A DNA stretch of 5,568 nucleotides from Candidatus Gracilibacteria bacterium CG2_30_37_12 (lineage in GTDB: Bacteria; Patescibacteriota; Gracilibacteria; BD1-5; UBA2023), in assembly GCA_001873165.1 (NCBI GenBank), contig MNYO01000128.1, positions 1 through 5,568 of the forward strand. Reading direction: 5' to 3'. Below are positions 1-5,458 of this stretch, piece by piece. Numbering within the stretch: the stretch's first letter is position 1; the number at the start of each line of letters is the position of its first letter. Below the pieces are notes generated by a model that did no database searches, was not told the DNA's origin, and saw only the letters and a program-made list of their open reading frames with translations. The position numbers were made by a program, and so were the translations under genes.

Positions 1-2
1 CT

Positions 3-92
3 GAATTCATAAAACCATTGTATAGGTATATGATAAGTAAAGTTCCAAGAAATATTATAAATTGAATAAGAGATTTCCTAGTTAAAAACTAG
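3..92 (+). CDS. C-terminal fragment of an upstream protein, possibly a glycosyltransferase
   Basis: The reading frame is open from the left edge and ends at TAG (90-92), giving 29 residues with one in-frame TGA read as Gly. No domain is visible. The segment ISKVPRNIINGIRDFLVKN is a basic, hydrophobic tail. It loosely resembles the ends of the two glycosyltransferases downstream (FLPKSFQNYILHK and LIPSYLGTKIIKS), each with a Pro followed by a mixed hydrophobic/basic helix. Membership of the same surface-glycan cluster is therefore an inference from tail likeness and position. The stop codon lies in the right arm of a small hairpin. Confidence 0.5.
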
Positions 93-114
93 AATAAATT
101 TTGATAAAATCAAA
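78..114. repeat. Two consecutive small hairpins at the end of the first gene
   Basis: CTAGTT-AAA-AACTAG (78-92) is a perfect 6-bp inverted repeat that includes the TAG stop. TTTGAT-AAA-ATCAAA (100-114) is a second one with the same AAA loop, 7 nt further on. Both are AT-rich and neither is followed by a clear T run, so termination would be weak. They could instead be a processing or attenuation point in the 62-nt gap before the methyltransferase. Confidence 0.35.
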
Positions 115-154
115 CCTTAGTCATAGGGGAGTTTAATATTTAAATAAAAGAAAA

Positions 155-1198
155 ATGTTAATCAAACAAGATAACAAATATTATATAAAAGCAACTAAAA
201 GAGAGCAATCTTTTTGGGCGAATGATTATTTTTGAACCCAGAATAATTGAAAAATAATTCAAGAAATTCAAGAATATGAGAACTTCAATAAATCTTGAAA
301 TAAAGATATAAATTATCTTGATAATATTAAAAGTCTATGAAAATTCCATAATGGACTCTCCCTCGGGTGAGGATTCTGAGAAGAAGAACTCTCTATAGTT
401 GCAAAATGAGTAGTAGAAAATATGACCTTTGTTGATTTTAGTGAGTGATCAAATACTATTCTAAGAGAAAATGCTGAAAAACTTAATATAAAAAACAAGG
501 TTTTTAGCATTAATTGAGATCTAAATTTTATAAAACTAGAAAAAAATACATATGATTTTATCATATGTAGAAATGTACTTCATCACATTATCAATCTGGA
601 AGAATGTCTTTTTCAACTCAATAATTCTTTGACTGAAAATGGCATCATCGTTATAGATGAATTTATTTGAGCGAATAAATTTCAATGGAGCACTACAAGA
701 ATAGAGTTTATAAAAACTTTTTGTAAGCATTTGAAAGAAAAATTCGACATTGAAACTCTTGATTTTGTGAAAACAAATAAAAAATCGCTTACGAATAATT
801 GCCCATTTGAAGCTATACGAAGCGAAGAATTATATAATCTTATTCATTATTATTTTTGAGAAAATCAGATACAGGAAAATAGATATTGATACTTATTTGA
901 AGACCAATCTTCATATGTAAAAGAAAGTAACTCAATCATATATACAGAATTACTAAAATTTGAAAAGATTATAAAAGATGGAAAGTTATTTCCTGCACCA
1001 AGAATCTTCGGAGTATACAAAAAATGAAATAAAGAAATGATTCAGACTCAGTTATGGACAAATAAAGAAATAAAAGAAAATATTTGAATACTTCCATTTA
1101 GTGAGTTACAGATAATGAGACTAGCAAGCAAATTAAGAACCATGTTTCCATGAATATATGAAAATTTAAAAAAAATATATTTTCTAATAAGAAGATAA
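155..1198 (+). CDS. Class I SAM-dependent methyltransferase (347 aa, recoded UGA)
   Basis: The product is predicted to transfer a methyl group from S-adenosylmethionine; the substrate cannot be read from the sequence. The Rossmann-type core spans residues about 65-175. It has a glycine-rich SAM-binding loop at 70-75 (LGGGFG, usual form DxGxGxG), acidic VDFS at 93-96 for the ribose position, NGDL near 120, YDFIICRNVLHHI at 133-145 and ENGIIVIDEF at 161-170. Residues 180-347 form an extension without a recognised motif, ending in a hydrophobic-basic tail. Its place before two glycosyltransferases suggests methylation of a glycan or glycolipid (inference). The frame holds 15 TGA codons among 21 glycines, two of them in the SAM loop. 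Ten of 11 arginines are AGA, unlike the CGN-rich transferase at 2142. The ATG at 155 is the first in frame. No Shine-Dalgarno is evident. The stop abuts the next start with no gap. Confidence 0.85.
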
Positions 1199-2140
1199 AT
1201 GCCAAAAATTTCCATTATCACCACCACATACAAGCACGAAAAATTCGTCCGTGATACGATAGAGTCCGTGCTTGCACAAACTTTTACAGATTGGGAATTA
1301 TTAATTGGTGATGATAACTCACCAGATAAAACCTATGAAATTGTTCTTGAGTATGCGAAAAAGGATTCTCGAATCAAGGTATGGAAAAATCCAACAAATC
1401 TATGAATCGTAGGGAACATGAATCTTCTTCTCTCTCAAATATCTCCAGAAAGTAAATATATTACTTTTCTTGAAGGTGATGATATGTATACTCCTGAGAA
1501 CCTAGAAGAAAAAATGAAAATACTCGGAAATGATACAACTCTTGTCGGGGTGATATCGCACGTATCAAAAATAAATGCACAATGAGAAATGGTTAATGTT
1601 TCTCAAGCAAAGATACAAGGAAAAGTGCGTTATTCTCTTATAGATTTTCTCAAACTTGGAAATCCTATTCAATCTTTTGGTGCTGTTATATTTAAGAAAT
1701 CTCTTTTAGAAAAATACATACCTTTTATTCTTCCGTCATGAGAAAAGAATCCCATGTTTTGACCCCTGGATTATTGGCTCTGGACCAATATTATACCAAA
1801 CAATGATATATATTTTTCTTCCAATCCCTATTTTCTCTACCGAGTACATCCAAATAATTTTGTGAAAAATGTGAGTACTATGAATAATCAACTCGAAACA
1901 ATTTATCAATCTATTATATCTAAAAATACAGATATCTCTGTTCATGAAATATGTCACCGATTCATTATCTTCAATCGCTTTATTTCTGATTTCTTTGATT
2001 GAAAACGACTTCGTGTATTTATATCTTTTTTTACTCTCATACATAAATATCCACCATGACTCGTGGATAAAAATATTATGGGTGTCTTTATTTTAAATTT
2101 TCTTCCAAAATCTTTTCAGAATTATATCTTACACAAATAA
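1199..2140 (+). CDS. Family 2 glycosyltransferase, first of a tandem pair (313 aa)
   Basis: This is a GT-A fold enzyme expected to move a sugar from a nucleotide-sugar donor to a growing surface glycan at the inner face of the membrane. The N-terminus ISIITTTYKHEKF (4-16) with SVLAQTF (23-29) is the GT2 signature. GDD at 37-39 is the nucleotide contact. EGDD at 92-95 supplies the DxD-type metal site. LDYW at 190-193 is a candidate catalytic-base region and YRVHPNN at 214-220 closes the core. Six of 15 glycines are TGA (69, 129, 181, 188, 268, 287), so reading UGA as stop would leave only 68 residues. ATG starts on the base after the methyltransferase stop, and the stop lies 1 nt before the next gene, so translational coupling is likely. 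The first 39 residues equal those of the next gene. The part after about residue 110 does not resemble it, suggesting a different acceptor. Confidence 0.9.
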
Positions 2141-2141
2141 T

Positions 2142-3110
2142 ATGCCAAAAATCTCCATTATAACCACCACCTACAAGCATGAGAAATTTGTCCGTGATAC
2201 GATAGAATCTGTACTCGCACAGACTTTTACTGATTGGGAGCTCCTCATTGGGGATGATAGTCCGAATGATGCAACTTGGGATATTATTCAGGAGTATGTT
2301 CAGAAGGATTCTCGTATCAAAGCTTGGCATCATGCTCCCAATAAAGGAATTGTAGGAAACATGAATTCTCTTGTTGCACAGATTTCTCCAGACTCTGGAT
2401 ATATTACTTTTCTCGAAGGAGATGACCGATTCACTCCAGAGAATCTAGAAGAAAAAATAAAGATATTTGAGCGATTTCCGAAAGTACAGCTCGTTTACAG
2501 TGACTTGGATTTTATAGATGGGAGCGGAAAAATTATTCTGAAGAGTTTTTTTAATTATCGTCACATCCCATTTTTTCAGAATGCAATCATCCCGAAAGAC
2601 ACTTTTATCCTACTTCCTGCTGGGCCCATAGCTTCTTGGAGTACGAGTATGGTTCGTCGTCAGATGATTGAAGAATTCCCTATCAAGACACTTTGGGAAG
2701 ATATCCGCTATAGTGCGAGTGATTATGATTGGTATTTTGAAATAACAACTCGTTATCCAGTATATGGCATACGGAAATCCCTCACTCAATATCGTCGACA
2801 TAGTAATAATCTTTCTGGAGCAAATGGTGGTACTTCGTTCGATTTAGAGAGATTAATTGATATCTATTATGAAAAGAGATATTTTTCAAAAACAGTCTAC
2901 CAGAAAAAGAAATCATGGCTGGCAATTACTTTCGCAATTTTCGCTCTCGAACATGGAGAAAAATGAAATGCCTTCAAATATTGGAAAAATTCTATCACTT
3001 CTTCCTTATTCTACGGGATGATATATAAAATCGGGATTTTCGGTTTTCTTCTCATCCCCTCATATCTTGGAACCAAGATAATAAAATCTCTTATTCGCCG
3101 TGGCGAATAG
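2142..3110 (+). CDS. Family 2 glycosyltransferase, second of the tandem pair (322 aa)
   Basis: This is a GT2/GT-A enzyme for surface-glycan assembly. It has the signature ISIITTTYKHEKF (4-16), GDD (37-39), the DxD-type EGDD (92-95), YSDLDFID (119-126), SDYDW (193-197) as candidate catalytic region, and YRRHSNN (217-223) at the end of the core. The C-terminus (285-322) is hydrophobic and basic, compatible with membrane association, and ends in LIRRGE. Only one of 19 glycines is TGA (residue 275). Reading through it adds 47 residues and reaches the TAG at 3108, where the terminator hairpin begins to close. Glycine and arginine codon choice differs sharply from the methyltransferase in the same block. 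No Shine-Dalgarno is seen in the 1-nt gap, so coupling to the gene before is likely. Its last 19 codons have a related copy after the ATPase gene, at 5137-5196. Confidence 0.93.
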
Positions 3111-3120
3111 GTTTTGTTTT
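3090..3120 (+). terminator. Intrinsic terminator overlapping the glycosyltransferase stop (element copy A)
   Basis: TATTCGCC-GT-GGCGAATA is a perfect 8-bp inverted repeat (3092-3099 with 3102-3109). It is followed by GG, TTTT, G and TTTT, a classic hairpin plus T tract. The hairpin is built from the codons of the last residues (IRRGE) and the TAG stop. The T tract leads directly into a TTGACA box starting at 3120, so one block's end and the next one's promoter touch. Confidence 0.65.
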
Positions 3121-3147
3121 TGACAGGAGAATATTTTTTCATACAAT
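3120..3147 (+). promoter_or_regulatory. Sigma-70-like promoter for the two small genes
   Basis: A perfect TTGACA (3120-3125) and TACAAT (3142-3147) are separated by 16 nt. An ATACA-N5-TGTAT dyad (3141-3155) overlaps the -10 box and could be an operator. The predicted transcript starts near 3154, a few bases before the ATG at 3166, giving a very short leader. Confidence 0.55.
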
Positions 3148-3165
3148 AAATGTATTCTAACTTTC

Positions 3166-3303
3166 ATGCTTATGGTAGCAAAATTCTATACTCCACAAGA
3201 AGCACGAGATATTACTGCTCAATATATCCAGGAACAGGGAAATATTCTTGCAAAAAATATGTCGAAAAAAGAAAAGCATCTATCTACTATAGAGTATGTA
3301 TAA
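3166..3303 (+). CDS. Small protein of unknown function (45 aa)
   Basis: I do not recognise this protein. It starts MLMVAKFYTPQEARDITAQ and is hydrophilic and probably helical, with no cysteines, signal peptide or membrane segment. ATG at 3172 is an alternative start two codons in. It is the first gene behind a good promoter. Its TAA (3301-3303) lies inside the start region of the next gene, an 8-nt overlap that implies coupling. A small first gene coupled to a basic second gene resembles toxin-antitoxin layout, but no family motif supports that. Confidence 0.5.
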   Translation: MLMVAKFYTPQEARDITAQYIQEQGNILAKNMSKKEKHLSTIEYV

Positions 3304-3613
3304 GATTCTTTATCGACAACAACCTATAGACCGTATCAATGGATATTCCAAGCGATACCGAGAATACTATGAAGAAAGATTTACTGATACAGGGATTTTT
3401 AGTGAGTCGATTTTACGTGATATGTATGTCACTCAATCTCTCGACCGAAGAGATGAACTCTTTACTCTCATAGAAGAAAAACTTATGATTGATAATATAT
3501 TCGGTCGCACCCAAGATAATACTCTCTGAATTCCCTGGAGACAAAAAATGCTATACATTTCATGGGAAGACACAGATGATACTCGTATCATCACAGATCT
3601 CATAATTCGATAG
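3296..3613 (+). CDS. Small basic protein of unknown function (105 aa), coupled to the 45-aa gene
   Basis: I do not recognise the family. The protein is rich in Arg, Tyr and Asp/Glu. It has a likely helical first part (RYREYYEERF, 20-29; LDRRDELFTLIEEKLM, 49-64) and a last part PWRQKMLYISWEDTDDTRI that looks like one or two strands. One TGA (residue 78 of 105) is read as Gly; stopping there would remove the strand-like tail. ATG 3296 is the only plausible start, since TAG lies just upstream in frame at 3290, and it overlaps the 45-aa gene by 8 nt. A role as toxin or nucleic-acid-binding partner is only a guess from size and layout. The codons for DDTRII lie within a palindrome at 3575-3592. 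Confidence 0.6.
3575..3592. repeat. Palindrome GATGATAC-TC-GTATCATC inside the 105-aa gene
   Basis: This is a perfect 8-bp inverted repeat with a 2-nt centre near the 3' end of the gene. The same 8-mer pair recurs as the inner part of the inverted repeat at 3717-3772. It may be a protein-binding site or an RNA hairpin. Confidence 0.4.
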
Positions 3614-3814
3614 TTATCCTTGCCCACTTTACTCTGTTATCTCCCAGTCACAATATCCTCAAATCCCCTGTTCACCACAAACAAGGGATTTATTTTACAA
3701 ACAGATACGAGAAAAGTTTCTGTATCATCGGATTCTCCACTTAAATTCAAACAGGAAGCGATGATACGGAAATATGAAGAACTGTACACGGATCTCATCC
3801 GTCGTGGTGAGTAG
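3614..3814 (+). pseudogene. Possible remnant coding stretch between the 105-aa gene and the ATPase
   Basis: About 200 bp hold no convincing intact gene. Directly after the TAG of the 105-aa gene the same frame stays open to a TAG at 3812, ending in a helix-like KFKQEAMIRKYEELYTDLIRRGE-type tail (from about 3743), but it has only a TTG start. Another frame (3606 to about 3745) reads like protein too, including RDLFYKQIREKFLYHRIL. Joining the two would need one frameshift near 3743. This could be a decayed gene 3' end, or simply non-coding DNA around a structured RNA and a terminator. Confidence 0.25.
3717..3772. repeat. 14-bp inverted repeat with 28-nt spacer
   Basis: The arms 3717-3730 (TTTCTGTATCATCG) and 3759-3772 (CGATGATACGGAAA) pair over 14 positions with a single T-G wobble. 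The inner nine bases (GTATCATCG / CGATGATAC) contain the same 8-mer as the palindrome at 3575. As RNA this would be a stable stem-loop about 20 nt before the next terminator. It may be part of a small RNA or 3' UTR. Confidence 0.45.
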
Positions 3815-3820
3815 GTTTTT
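3794..3820 (+). terminator. Terminator-like element, copy B
   Basis: CTCATC (3794-3799) pairs with GGTGAG (3806-3811) with one G-T wobble and a 6-nt loop. TAG, G and five T follow. The sequence from 3797 to 3819 is a copy of the 23-bp element also found at 3093 and 5179, again spelling IRRGE and TAG in frame. It would end transcripts coming from the two small genes. Confidence 0.45.
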
Positions 3821-3833
3821 GCAAAAGAAAAAA

Positions 3834-3876
3834 TTGCTTTTATGAAGATATTCTCTATTATAATGGAGAATATCTT
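3834..3876 (+). promoter_or_regulatory. Promoter-like site inside a perfect 11-bp inverted repeat, upstream of the ATPase gene
   Basis: The arms AAGATATTCTC (3845-3855) and GAGAATATCTT (3866-3876) are perfect complements around a 10-nt centre. The centre holds TATAAT (3859-3864), a consensus -10 box. TTGCTT (3834-3839) is a possible -35 box at a long 19-nt spacing. A -10 box in the middle of a dyad is the classic place for a repressor operator. A transcript from here would start near 3871, about 26 nt before the GTG chosen for the ATPase. Confidence 0.45.
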
Positions 3877-3896
3877 ATATTTTTACTTTTTCTCCA

Positions 3897-5129
3897 GTGA
3901 ACAATAATCTCTATACAAGGAGTCTGAATTCCCTTCAGCATCAGTGAATATTTCTGCGAGGGGCATATATTCAGAAGATCAAAGAATATAGTGATAGTCA
4001 TAATATCCTCGTACTGGAGTGACAGCGAAGAGTAGGAAAGAGCTATACGCTCATAGGATTTCTTCAGTACTACCAGATACCTCTGAATGCTGTGTTTTAC
4101 ATCAATAAGGAGCTTGATATTAATGATGAAATTATGGATCAAAAGGATCTGTATACTCTTTTTCAAGAAGTAAATACTGATGATAAGATCCAATATATCA
4201 TCATCGATGAAGTACAAAATATCGAATCGTGGGAAAAATTTATCGTTTCCATGTATAGTGAGAAAAAATATAAGATTATCATCACAGGATCTAACTCAAA
4301 AATGCTTTCAGGGGAACTCTGAACCCTCTTGACTGGCAGATTCTTGAGTGTACCAATTTTCCCACTGAGCTACAGAGAGTTTTTAGAATTCAGAAAGATT
4401 CCGAAAGGAAAAGAAAGTTTTAGAGAATATGTTACTTTTGGAGGAATGCCTGAAGTACTCCTCCTTGGAAGAGATGAACTTAAGGAGAACTATATCCAAA
4501 ATACAGTTAATAGTATCTTTTTGAAAGATATCGTATCTCGGTTTACAATCCGTAATCTCAAGCTTCTTGAAAAGATATTTCAATTTCTCCAAAGTGAAGT
4601 CGGAAATATCATCTCTATCACAAATATATCAAATTATGTCATGAACACCTTCAAAAAAGAAGTGTCACTGACGACTGTATCTAACTATCTCAAGTATCTG
4701 ACCTACCCGTTTCTCATCAATGAGGTATCGCGGTATGATATCAAGGGGAAACGAATACTCGATTATACTGCAAAATACTATTTTACTGATATTGGAATCA
4801 GAAATATATCTGGATTTAATTTTTCAACCGATATTGGAAAAATACTTGAAAATCTTGTGTATATGAAACTTTTATCTGATGGATATACGGTATATGTTTG
4901 AGAACTCTCTGGAAAAGAAATAGATTTTATAGCTGAAAAGTGATGAGAAAAGATATATATTCAGGTATGCTATCTCCTATCGACCCAGAATGTGATTGAT
5001 AGAGAGTTCTGAAATCTTCTCAAGATATCGGATAATTATGAGAAAATAGTAGTGAGTATGGATGAGAGTTTTTGAAATAGCTTTCAATGAATAAAAAACA
5101 TACATATTCTCGACTTCCTCACATCGTAA
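3897..5129 (+). CDS. AAA_14/DUF4143 ATPase (COG1373-like, 410 aa, recoded UGA)
   Basis: This is a complete member of the large prokaryotic family that joins an AAA-type ATPase domain to a DUF4143 domain. Its cellular role is not settled. Residues 42-49 GQRRVGKS are Walker A, 100-105 YIIIDE are Walker B, and TGSNSKMLSGELG (130-142) is the sensor-1 region. YREF (159-162) and FGGMPEVLL (181-189) lead into the C-terminal half. That half has a helical part with a winged-helix look (about 220-280), then YYFTDIG (294-300), ENLVYMKLL (318-326) and a nuclease-fold-like end, KEIDFIAEK (340-348) and YIQVCYLL (354-361), without a clear catalytic Lys. Nine of 26 glycines are TGA, including Gly42 of Walker A. 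No ATG exists in frame near the N-terminus. GTG 3897 fits the family start and the promoter at 3859; TAA at 3861 sets the upstream limit. It appears to be a single-gene transcription unit. Confidence 0.9.
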
Positions 5130-5130
5130 A

Positions 5131-5196
5131 GTACCTCTCACCCCCTCCTCTATCGGAACGAAAATTCTCAAATATCTCATCCGCCGTGGCGAGTAG
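5131..5196 (+). pseudogene. Relic resembling the 3' end of the second glycosyltransferase gene
   Basis: Starting 1 nt after the ATPase stop, in another frame, the DNA reads ...TPSSIGTKILKYLIRRGE and TAG. The last 19 codons (5137-5193) match the glycosyltransferase tail IPSYLGTKIIKSLIRRGE at 14 of 19 residues, with many silent third-base changes. There is no start codon and the frame closes upstream at 5092, so it cannot be a gene by itself. It looks like a leftover 3' end from a lost or displaced paralogue, carrying its terminator with it. Confidence 0.45.
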
Positions 5197-5203
5197 GTTT
5201 TTT
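5176..5203 (+). terminator. Terminator-like element, copy C, behind the ATPase gene
   Basis: CGCC-GT-GGCG (5182-5191) is the hairpin core, followed by AGTAGG and six T. Flanking pairs are weaker than in copy A (one mismatch, one wobble). The stretch 5179-5201 is the third copy of the 23-bp element. It is the only terminator candidate right after the ATPase stop and is again joined to a promoter. Confidence 0.5.
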
Positions 5204-5206
5204 ACT

Positions 5207-5234
5207 TTGACTTTTCTATATTTGTGAATAGAAT
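5207..5234 (+). promoter_or_regulatory. Sigma-70-like promoter behind terminator copy C
   Basis: TTGACT (5207-5212) and TAGAAT (5229-5234) are separated by 16 nt, the same geometry as the promoter at 3120. The -35 box begins 10 nt after the TAG, against 9 nt in copy A. It faces a 30-codon ORF at 5271. Confidence 0.5.
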
Positions 5235-5270
5235 CACAACAGTACAATTCTATTTGTGTCTGTAATCACT
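5221..5270. promoter_or_regulatory. Tandem TGTGA-N6-TCACA-type dyads (CRP/FNR-like operator)
   Basis: TTGTGA-ATAGAA-TCACAA (5222-5239) is a perfect dyad whose core is exactly TGTGA-N6-TCACA, the half-site pattern known for the CRP branch of the CRP/FNR regulators. It covers the -10 box TAGAAT. A second, weaker copy, TGTGT-CTGTAA-TCACT (5255-5270), starts 32 bp later and matches 8 of the 10 defining bases. An interlocking repeat AATAGAAT-N12-ATTCTATT (5227-5254) also spans the area. Position over the -10 box would fit repression. Which protein binds is unknown. Confidence 0.4.
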
Positions 5271-5363
5271 ATGAAAAACTCCTACAAAATACTCAGGCAG
5301 ATTGAAGCCAATCTGCTTATCCAGAAAGATCAATCATATAAAAGAGATGATTTTTCTGGGTAA
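5271..5363 (+). CDS. Possible 30-aa peptide
   Basis: The ORF runs from ATG to TAA and reads MKNSYKILRQIEANLLIQKD followed by ten polar residues. It is hydrophilic with no known motif, and no homologue comes to mind. The support is positional only: it is the first ATG after a good promoter with an operator-like dyad, and a strong terminator follows 50 nt later. It could equally be the leader of a small RNA running from about 5241 to 5444. Confidence 0.3.
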   Translation: MKNSYKILRQIEANLLIQKDQSYKRDDFSG

Positions 5364-5411
5364 ATAGAAAAAAATGTAGGCTGGATTTTTTATGTTCTCT
5401 TGATTGTAAAA

Positions 5412-5445
5412 GGAAAAATAGTACTATCGTTGGTACTATTTTTTC
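5412..5445. terminator. Strong intrinsic terminator
   Basis: AAAAATAGTAC (5414-5424) and GTACTATTTTT (5433-5443) form a perfect 11-bp stem with an 8-nt loop, TATCGTTG. The T run serves rightward transcripts and the A run would serve leftward ones. It separates the 30-codon ORF from the transposase and may shield the latter from read-in transcription. Confidence 0.75.
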
Positions 5446-5458
5446 ATCCTGAATAATT

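Noticed and set aside
1403..1405. UGA as tryptophan (table 4) or as a true stop
   Set aside because: The aligned paralogue has GGA here, the Walker A and SAM-loop positions require Gly, and Trp positions such as DW at 31-32 use TGG.
3717..3772. Miniature transposable element with terminal inverted repeats
   Set aside because: It is only 56 bp in total, with no target duplication and no second copy of the whole unit in the window; a hairpin or binding site fits better.
3620..3814. 64-codon ORF starting at TTG
   Set aside because: It is the in-frame continuation after the TAG of the 105-aa gene, has only a TTG start and no ribosome site. I recorded it as a possible remnant, not a gene.
3842..3907. 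21-codon hydrophobic ORF overlapping the ATPase GTG start, possible leader peptide
   Set aside because: Its start lies upstream of the predicted transcript start at about 3871 and it spans the inverted repeat, so it is probably chance.
4092..4901. Two separate ORFs (GTG 4092-4322 and 4329-4901) as individual genes
   Set aside because: They share one frame and are joined by an in-frame TGA within the conserved sensor-to-DUF4143 stretch. Walker A lies upstream of the first, so both are parts of one 410-aa gene.
313..5180. Minus-strand open frames of 61-119 codons scattered over the window
   Set aside because: They lie opposite plus-strand genes with recognised motifs, show no family features of their own, and are expected by chance in AT-rich DNA.
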